DNA of 64,000 nucleotides, taken from contig JBBHKE010001354.1 in NCBI GenBank assembly GCA_037447655.1, positions 62,001 to 126,000 on the forward strand, given 5' to 3'. This DNA comes from Zygnema cylindricum. Lineage: Eukaryota > Streptophyta > Zygnematophyceae > Zygnematales > Zygnemataceae. Positions 56,680 to 64,000 of this stretch are shown here, in pieces (the first letter of the stretch is position 1; each line of letters starts with the position of its first letter). The position numbers and the translations under genes are program-made. The notes under the pieces are model-generated. The model ran no database searches, was not told the origin of the DNA, and worked only from the letters and a program-made list of their open reading frames with translations.

Positions 56680-58184
56680 TGTTGTTTTTGGAAGATTCAT
56701 TTTCGTACATGCGTGCGCTCGCATGTTCGCATACTTAGTAACCAAATGTAATATGGTGGTTCGAATGGATTTGTAGTTTGGGGGGTAATTGTACGAATGA
56801 ATTTAAAATGACGTAAATTACAAATTGAGTGACGCGAAGTAGCGTACGAATAATACGGAATACAAAATGGAAATGGACGGCGGATCGCTTCGCGATCCGA
56901 TTTGAAATGTTTGAAATATTTAAATTGTACGCCAGCCGTACGGAATCTAATGTGACGGGCGACAATTATGGAAAGTACGCGATGGTACAAAAGAATCTTT
57001 TTGGATAAGTATACTTCAATTTTGACGTACGGCGTATCAATTTTGGACAGTTGTACTTTTATTTGGTCAGCGGCATTTATGGCGAAGTACGTAGTAACGG
57101 TACGGACTAATTTGGATGGTTTGACGATGTTTCGACAAGTAGATTTTCATGACCACGCGGCGCGACATCAAGGGTGCCGATTAAGAGCGACGGACGGCGG
57201 ATATAGGCCGCCGAGATCTTTTATGAAGTGGTGACGCGAAATCACGTCAATCACACGATATTTATTTTTGGACGTTCCGGATTGTTTGACAAGCTAGTCA
57301 TGGTACACGTGGAGGGCGAACGGCGTCTACCGATATTTTTAAGGGACCACATTGTTTTTATGACACATTATCTAGTGGACCGTACATATGCGATGTCGGT
57401 TCACTACGTGGATCTATCTACAAGTGACTAAGCGAGTTGTCGCTTATGACGCGTATTTTGCGGAAACGTCGGTGAAAATATTTGAAATAACATTGTTTTG
57501 TCGTATGTGTAATAATAATTTAGTATTGATTATGACAATTTTTATTTAGATGATCATTTAGGGTTTCGGCAGTTTAATTTGTGTGTTGTCGTACTTGCCG
57601 ACAAGTGTACGCTTATGATTGGTTGACTTTCAGGTGTACACTTACAGTTAGGATTATTTGTCGTAATAGGTTCTCATGATGTAATACTACTTAGTGGAAG
57701 GTACGTTGGCTATTTTGACATGTAGCAATTCATTGACAGCTCACAAGTGTATATATAGGAATGAGCTTTGTTAGGAATTAATAATCAATGCTGGTTAGAA
57801 AAGTAGGGACCAAAGATGTAGACTTTTAGGGTTGCCGATTAGGTCATGCATTTGTGTAATATGTTTATTGATATACTTTTGTTTATCTAATGTTTATGTG
57901 AGATTGGACTCTTTTTGTTATTATTTATTTATGTTATTTTATGTTTGTTTGATATGCATTATTTATGCATTTGTCCTAGGGTTTGTTTATGTCGGTTATT
58001 CCATCAAACCTTAGATGTTGTCATAGGGTTTATTTATGTTGATTATTCCATGAAACCCTAAATGTTGTTATATGTTAAATGGAGGATGCATTTCAAATGA
58101 TTGTTCGTCGACCTATTTTTGGCTTAGCTTTTTGCATGATAGTTTGGGTCGCTTCTGCGGTCTATTTTAGACCAAAGAACAACA
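56680..58184 (+). repeat. 5' LTR of the nested non-autonomous element
   Basis: 1505 bp. Contains open frames 56968-57234 (88 codons) and 57228-57431, which are also open in the other LTR. Differs from the 3' LTR at a few bases plus one replaced block (57842-57935). Confidence 0.9.
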
Positions 58185-58197
58185 GGTTATGGGCCCA
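58185..58197 (+). promoter_or_regulatory. Primer-binding site of the nested element
   Basis: GGTTATGGGCCCA directly after the LTR; complement of the initiator tRNA-Met anticodon arm. Confidence 0.75.
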
Positions 58198-59052
58198 CAC
58201 CCCATCTATCATATGTTAGGTTAAGTCGATGTAAGTTTTTTGTCACACGCATAGTAGCGGGTTAATATTGTCCTTGCTGGTTGTATTGCAGTAATGGTGT
58301 CTGTGTACCCATGAGATCGGCCTTATCATAGTGTTGGTATGTGCCGAGTTTAATCTTGCATCGCCCCAAGGGTTAACTTAGTGACAGTGCCGAAATGTCT
58401 ACCCTCAATGAAAATGATTTATTTTGAGAATCGATTTTTAGTTTTGAAAATAAATGTTTATTTTTAATGAAACATTTCGAAATGTGGAGATTTGACATTT
58501 AGGGGAGAGATCCGAAAGGTGGAGTTGTGGCATTTGGAGAGATCCAAATTTTGTGGATCGATGATTGTTGAAAATTGGATTTGTAATGTAGATTGTGATA
58601 TTATTAGAATTTTTGGGAAAATACTATTTGTTAAGTGTATTTTTAATGGGAAATTTTGGGATCGGATTATTAAATGAAAAGAAAAGAAAAAATTTTGAAA
58701 TCTAGATTTGATATGGTTGAGGTATAAATTTTGAGTTGGGATATATTATTAGTGTGATCGTTTGGTTTTAATTCTTAGTTGATTTGTGACAGAATTGTGA
58801 GAAGTAGATTCAGATTTAGATATTGTTGAGAAAAGATAAAATTTTGTTATAATCGGAAAATGAAAATATATATTATGTATTATGAAACTTGGAAGGCATA
58901 TGAAGGCAGCGGAAGCGATGGTGGAACAAGTGGAAAATTCAGGCGGAGGCATTTGGCGGATTCAGGAGACAGCAGGAGGTAACAGTGATCTATGGAGTGT
59001 GACAGATGATGACGTGGCGTCATGGATTTACGAAATTAAATCTTCGGGGGAG
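58198..59052 (+). other. Non-coding interior of the nested element
   Basis: No frame resembling gag or pol; short open frames 58492-58677 and 58882-59124 are unsupported (the latter runs into the 3' LTR). Ends with AATCTTCGGGGGAG, a likely polypurine tract. Confidence 0.7.
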
Positions 59053-60551
59053 TGTTGTTTTTGGAAGATTCATTTTCGTACATGCGTGCGCTCGCATGTT
59101 GGCATACTTAGTAACCAAATGTAATATGGTGGTTCGAATGGATTTGTAGTTTGGGGGGTAATTGTACGAATGAATTTAAAATGACGTAAATTACAAATTG
59201 AGTGACGCGAAGTAGCGTACGAATAATACGGAATACAAAATGGAAATGGACGGCGGATCGCTTCGCGATCCGATTTGAAATGTTTGAAATATTTAAATTG
59301 TACGCCAGCCGTACGGAATCTAATGTGACGGGCGACAATTATGGAAAGTACGCGATGGTACAAAAGAATCTTTTTGGATAAGTATACTTCAATTTTGACG
59401 TACGGCGTATCAATTTTGGACAGTTGTACTTTTATTTGGTCAGCGGCATTTATGGCGAAGTACGTAGTAACGGTACGGACTAATTTGGATGGTTTGACGA
59501 TGTTTCGACAAGTAGATTTTCATGACCACGCGGCGCGACATCAAGGGTGCCGATTAAGAGCGACGGACGGCGGATATAGGCCGCCGAGATCTTTTATGAA
59601 GTGGTGACGCGAAATCGCGTCAATCACACGATATTTATTTTTGGACGTTCCGGATTGTTTGACAAGTTAGTCATGGTACACGTGGAGGGCGAACGGCGTC
59701 TACCGATATTTTTAAGGGACCACATTGTTTTTATGACACATTATCTAGTGGACCGTACATATGCGATGTCGGTTCACTACGTGGATCTATCTACAAGTGA
59801 CTAAGCGAGTTGTCGCTTATGACGCGTATTTTGCGGAAACGTCGGTGAAAATATTTGAAATAACATTGTTTTGTCGTATGTGTAATAATAATTTAGTATT
59901 GATTATGACAATTTTTATTTAGATGATCATTTAGGGTTTCGGCAGTTTAATTTGTGTGTTGTCGTACTTGCCGACAAGTGTACGCTTATGATTGGTTGAC
60001 TTTCAGGTGTACACTTACAGTTAGGATTATTTGTCGTAATAGGTTCTCATGATGTAATACTACTTAGTGGAAGGTACGTTGGCTATTTTGACATGTAGCA
60101 ATTCATTGACAGCTCACAAGTGTATATATAGGAATGAGCTTTGTTAGGAATTAATAATCAATGCTGGTTAGAAAAGTAGGGACCAAAGATGTAGTATTTT
60201 AGGGTTGCCGATTAGGTCATGCACTTTGAATGATATAATGATTATACTTTGATTATACTCTTGTTTATGTGTGATGCATTTGTGTGTTATTATTTATTTA
60301 TGTTTTTATATATGTCTGATATGCATTATTTATGCATTTGTCCTAGGGTTTGTTTATGTCGATTATTCCATCAAACCTTAGATGTTGTCATAGGGTTTAT
60401 TTATGTTGATTATTCCATGAAACCCTAAATGTTGTTATATGTTAAATGGAGGATGCATTTCAAATGATTGTTCGTCGACCTATTTTTGGCTTAGCTTTTT
60501 GCATGATAGTTTGGGTCGCTTCTGCGGTCTATTTTAGACCAAAGAACAACA
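59053..60551 (+). repeat. 3' LTR of the nested non-autonomous element
   Basis: 1499 bp, from TGTTGTTTTTGG to CCAAAGAACAACA. Same open frames at 59341-59607 (protein identical to the 5' LTR copy) and 59601-59804 (one residue different). Block 60214-60300 differs from its 5' counterpart. Confidence 0.9.
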
Positions 60552-60556
60552 CCATT

Positions 60557-60985
60557 CTCCGACCTCCTAACCACAAGCTTCCATTTTGCCTATAAATCGA
60601 TTTCGGGAAGCCAGGCATTGCGGCTATTTTAACGCAAAGAGAGTTGAATGGAGAGGAATACGTAGTGGCCTATGCCAGCCGGAGCAACAACCGAGCTCAA
60701 TCTAATTACAGTAGTTACGAGGGTGAATGTCTCGCCGCGGTATGGGGTATTGTTCATTTTCTACATTATCTTTACGGCAAGCCATTCACGCTCCTAACTG
60801 ACCATCAACCCTTTCATTGGTTGATGACCAACGGTAAGCTTTCAGGGAAGCTTGCCCGATGGGCTTTAATTTTACAAGAGTACGACGTTGAGATCATCCA
60901 TCGGCTGGGTTTGTTAAGTTTGAACGCCGACGGGATTTCTCGGAATCCACTACCCCATACCACCGATAACGGTGTTTCCCGCTAG
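60557..60985 (+). pseudogene. Ty3/Gypsy RNase H
   Basis: Continuation of the interrupted pol: after a stop near 60592, GIAAILTQ, YVVAYASRSNNRAQSNYSSY (ASR...E...NYS type), EGECLAAVWGI, LYGKPFTLLTDHQPFHWL and LNADGISRNPLP. These are RNase H and connection motifs of Gypsy pol, including Glu of EGECLA and Asp of TDHQ. It ends at a stop at 60985. Confidence 0.85.
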
Positions 60986-61209
60986 ATTTCGACGAGGACG
61001 AGGTACCGGCCATGTCGGCCGGTTCCTATATCACTTACTATCTCTCTTCTATTCCTCACCCTCAGCCGGCCACATATCTGTGGCGCGACGGCCCGTTAAT
61101 CCTTTTCCTCTCCTCTCAAACAATTCGGCCAGGTACTACCGCCGAGGAGGAAGACCGAGTAAAGAAACGAGCCAAGAATTATCTGTGGCTCGGCGGATCT
61201 TTAGTTTGA
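60972..61209 (+). pseudogene. Gypsy linker region between RNase H and integrase
   Basis: Open in two overlapping frames (60972-61253 and 61012-61209). The latter (TYLWRDGPLILFL, EEDRVKKRAKNYLWLGGSL) reads like the usual YxxxDG and KRAKxYxW integrase leader, so the pol frame has shifted here. Confidence 0.55.
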
Positions 61210-62001
61210 TTGTTGGCGGACAGCAATCATCGGCATGTCCCCCGGCCAACTGAGCGCTTGTCCTTGATTGAGCAGATACATACCGAGCTTGGCCATTATG
61301 GGACGAAGCGTACTTTAAGCCTCGTACAGGCACGCTATTGGTGGTCCGGAATGCAAGCGGATGTGGCGGCCATTCCCCACAAATACGCCACATGCGACCG
61401 CCTACGAACCTTTGTCTCTAATCGGCAGGTGTCTGTACAGCCATTGCCTATCAGCGGATTGTTTTATCGCTGGTCCGTGGATCTTGCCGGACCATATCCC
61501 TTATCTCGAAAGGGGAAACAATACATCATGATAATGATTGAAAATTTTAGCAAGTGGGTAGAGGTGGTCGCTCTTCCCCACAATATCGCTAAATTGACCA
61601 TCGCTGCTTTTAATGAGCACGTTCTCATGCGTTATGGAGCTTTTGCGGAGGTTCTCACGGACCAAGGTACGGAGTTCCGAGGGGAATTTCAAAAGATGTT
61701 GGATAAAGCTTTAATTGATCATCACCGGACGAGTCGTGATCACCCTCAAGCCGATGGCTTAGCGGAACGAGCTGTCCAGACTTTCAAACGTGCTCTCCGA
61801 AAGCATTGTTTGGAGAAACACATCTCCGTCTGGGATGAATCTTTAGGCTATATCACCATGGGATACCGGATGTCCGTACAGGCTAGCTTGGCTAATTTCA
61901 GCCTGTACTATATTCTCTTCGGTCGAGCACCTTTGCTCGGTCGGAATATTCAGAAAGCAGCAAGTTTACCTTTGCCTCTAACGTTTGACACAATATTCTA
62001 G
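61210..62001 (+). pseudogene. Ty3/Gypsy integrase
   Basis: Zinc region HTELGHYGTKRTL...YWWSGM...YATCDR: both His present, but the first Cys of the C-x2-C is Tyr. Core DDE is complete: WSVDLAGPY, VLTDQGTEF and HPQADGLAERAVQTFKR. The frame ends at a stop after LTFDTIF, without the rest of the C-terminal domain, which seems frameshifted (62018-62260, EMDANGMLL). Inserts element cDNA into the genome; this copy is unlikely to be functional. Confidence 0.85.
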
Positions 62002-62399
62002 GAAGAACTAACTCGCCTTGCTTTGCTTTTTGCTCGTGAGATGCCCATGGCTTTTGATAATTTGCAGATTGCCTAACATCGGGACACTTTGCGCTTTGCC
62101 ACCACACGAAGTGGGAGTTACAAGCCTCAACATAAATCTTACCAAGTCAGATATTAAGTATACCTTCGACGACAATCTTTCGACACTTTGGTCACGGATG
62201 TTTCACCACACATTGTTCGTGTGGTGGAAATGGATGCTAATGGGATGTTACTTGTTTTTGTAAAGTTTTGGATGTTTAGTAGTAAAGGTTGTGAGAGGGA
62301 AAATTGTTTCAACTCTGAATATTTTCTAAGTTCTTGCTTTTGTATATATTTTCATTACAGTAGAAAGATCTGCAGGCGGAGTGAAGTACTGAGTCTAAA

Positions 62400-62411
62400 G
62401 CTTTAGGGGAG
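62400..62411 (+). promoter_or_regulatory. Polypurine tract of the Gypsy element
   Basis: GCTTTAGGGGAG immediately before TGTTGTAATTTG, typical of a 3' LTR junction. Confidence 0.55.
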
Positions 62412-63600
62412 TGTTGTAATTTGAAAGCTTTAGTCCTCAGTAGATGAGGCTGTGAGGGGAGACTTTTAGGACTTAGAATATTTTTGGGAAGCATGATGTA
62501 AAACTTACCATATATAGTATGACAGTAGCAGAAGTAGTCTTGAGTATGTTGTACTTCTGCAAGGACACGTGTCGGCAGTCAAAGATTATACAAGTTTTAC
62601 GGAAAAGTTCCGACGACGATTTACACGCGTCGTACATCGGACAAATGGATTTGCATAATCGGACGGACATAATCTGAATCACATTTAAAGGAAATATATG
62701 GTACGGTCTGCCGTAATGACCGTTGATTCGAATCGTGTCGACAAACACCATTCACGTGGGACCACAAGTGACGAAGCACGACGTACGCGCTCAGGTGCTT
62801 CGTACCACATGACCACACTCGGTTGGACTTATGTGACCTATGCTGACACACGTGAAAAAAACGGATACGAATCGAGTCGACGGACTCGATTCGAAGTGGG
62901 ACCACATTCGGACAAAGCTACTGGACGCGTGTCAATCATTGCTAAGATTTACTCTACATCTAACGGCGATCCGCAAATTCGAAGTTGAGTTGTACGGACG
63001 CTTACAGCCGTTTGGACGGACTCACTAATTGCTGATTAAGCAAGTTGCACAATTCATGTACGGCTCGTATTTGTAAATATCTGAAACAGCTCTAATTTGT
63101 ATGTAGTGAATTAGTTTTTAGTGTTGCAATAGTGAAATTAGATAAAAGTCATAATTAGGGTTTGGAAGCACCTCTGGTAGAGTAGACGTACCGTTGACGT
63201 ACATTGTCTGTATTTGTACAGTACTTAATTACACGTGTAGCTATTTTATTGGTTAGGTCTCAGTAGATAACTTTGTGAGTATAAACTTGTAGGACTTAGT
63301 TTTAATTTGATTATCAGCTGAGTTTATCAAAGTAACGGCACACTGTTTTTCTGCATCTTTGACCTGTTAGTGTGATCACTCTGAATGATATCTTGATATG
63401 AAACTTTGTGTGGATGTTTTATGATATAGAAACTATATTGTTGTGTAGTTTCATTCTGTTTTGCTGTTTCTGTAGAATTCTGTGAGAGATTTACTTGGTT
63501 AGTTTGATAAGCGGTCAGCTGTTTTTGGGAAACTCTGGAGCTCATATCTCTAGGATTCATTTGTGGATCAGGCTGTAACTTTGGGAAGTTATAGTGTCGA
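62412..63600 (+). repeat. Probable 3' LTR of the Gypsy element; right end uncertain
   Basis: Starts TGTTGTAATTTGAAAGC. No second copy in the window fixes its end. ATTGGTTAGGTCTCAGTAGATAAC...TGTGAG...GTAGGACTTAG (63248-63300) resembles the promoter-proximal stretch of the Copia LTRs (for example 650-715). No gene. Confidence 0.45.
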
Positions 63601-63831
63601 GTAAAAACTGCATACTAGTGCAGTTTGAGGTGCTTTTGTATATTGTGGAGTAATCTGTGTTGTCTGAAACACAGCTGGTTTTGGGTAGTCTGTGGGTGTT
63701 ACCCGTGAGTAATCCATGGCTGAAATAGGCTATGGACAACAATGTTGGGTTTGCACGGTGCGGATACCAGTATAATTCGAGAGCATTCGAAGAACTGTGC
63801 ACATTGTTTCTTACCGGATTTTTCACAGGAT

Positions 63832-64000
63832 ATGGATCCGATGAGGATGCCTATCACAGAGGCAACCGAATGTACCATTTGCAGGCGAGCAGACGGCGAG
63901 ACTTCGATGCTCTTGTGCGACCATTGTTACCAAGGGTTCCACATGGAGTGCTTAGTTCCTCCATTGACAGGTGTGCCAGCTGGCCATTGGTTTTGCCATG
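63832..64000 (+). CDS. PHD-finger protein, N-terminal part (runs off window)
   Basis: Open from the ATG at 63832 to the window end (56 residues). CTIC (C14, C17), CDHC (C29, C32), HMEC (H37, C40) and a final W-F-C give the C4-H-C3 ligand pattern and spacing of a PHD zinc finger, with MLLCDHCYQGFHMECL and PPLTGVPAGHWFC as hallmark segments. PHD fingers read histone H3 tails. Such fingers also occur in plant and algal retrotransposon polyproteins, and this one follows a probable LTR, so it may be the start of a transposon frame rather than a chromatin gene. TTTTTCACAG before GATATG is a possible splice acceptor, so an upstream exon could exist; ATG use is therefore uncertain. Confidence 0.7.
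   Translation, partial: MDPMRMPITEATECTICRRADGETSMLLCDHCYQGFHMECLVPPLTGVPAGHWFCH

Larger units (their letters stand above)
56680..60551 (+). mobile_element. Non-autonomous LTR element (LARD/TRIM-like) nested in Gypsy pol
   Basis: Two near-identical LTRs of 1505 and 1499 bp flank an 868-bp interior with no gag or pol. LTR ends are TGTTGTT...AACAACA. Target duplication CCATT (56675-56679 and 60552-60556). Primer site GGTTATGGGCCCA (58185-58197) as in the Copia elements; purine tract GGGGGAG just before 59053. The 5-bp duplication and primer suggest mobilisation by Copia enzymes (inference). The Gypsy frame resumes as ILRPPNHKLP on the other side. Confidence 0.9.

Overview
This is nuclear DNA of a streptophyte (land plant or charophyte alga), roughly 60% AT, gene-poor and dense with transposons. 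The main support is a tandem pair of spliced WRKY transcription factor genes. These have phase-2 introns, including the conserved intron inside the Arg codon of the WRKY domain. Around them lie plant-type Copia and Gypsy LTR elements, a non-LTR element with an endonuclease-like C terminus, and TA-target MITEs. I cannot name the species. Nothing in the window looks bacterial, organellar or viral.

Layout. 1-969: the end of a Copia LTR cut by the window edge. About 970-2250: the edge of a minus-strand LTR element primed by the tRNA-iMet 3' end. 2255-3700: GTAC-rich repeat. 3958-4475: a MITE. 4476-12051 and 13891-21470: two direct copies of a 7.6-kb unit, each with one WRKY gene (5544-8999 and 14967-18418). 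They are separated by 1.8 kb of simple repeats, and a third copy of only the unit's tail follows at 22795-23692. 24090-24930 is an inverted copy of the GTAC-rich repeat, so such blocks bracket the WRKY array. 25596-27243: remains of a non-LTR retrotransposon (minus strand).

27976-34404 is a decayed Copia element with both LTRs, abutting a second, different Copia remnant (34405-38240). 39061-40905 holds four adjacent TA-flanked MITEs. 42377-48787 is a complete Copia insertion: 1038-bp LTRs, 5-bp duplication TAACA, primer site, polypurine tract, and gag to RNase H with few breaks. 48793-51780 has tandem repeats only. About 51780-54819 is an internally deleted minus-strand Copia element. 55540-62001 is a Gypsy pol. 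It is split between reverse transcriptase and RNase H by a 3.9-kb element with 1.5-kb LTRs and a non-coding 868-bp interior (duplication CCATT). The window ends inside a PHD-finger coding exon (63832-64000).

Linking themes. The Copia elements and the non-coding LTR element carry the same primer-binding site, GGTTATGGGCCCA or a one-base variant. It matches the complement of the anticodon region of initiator tRNA-Met, as in Drosophila copia. The Copia LTRs also contain an antisense tRNA-like segment with a B-box, and their gag start codon lies inside the LTR so that the frame reads through the primer site. The WRKY pair is the only clear host gene content. Its WRKY domain is unusual: WHKYGQK core and C-X6-C-X23-H-X-H zinc spacing.
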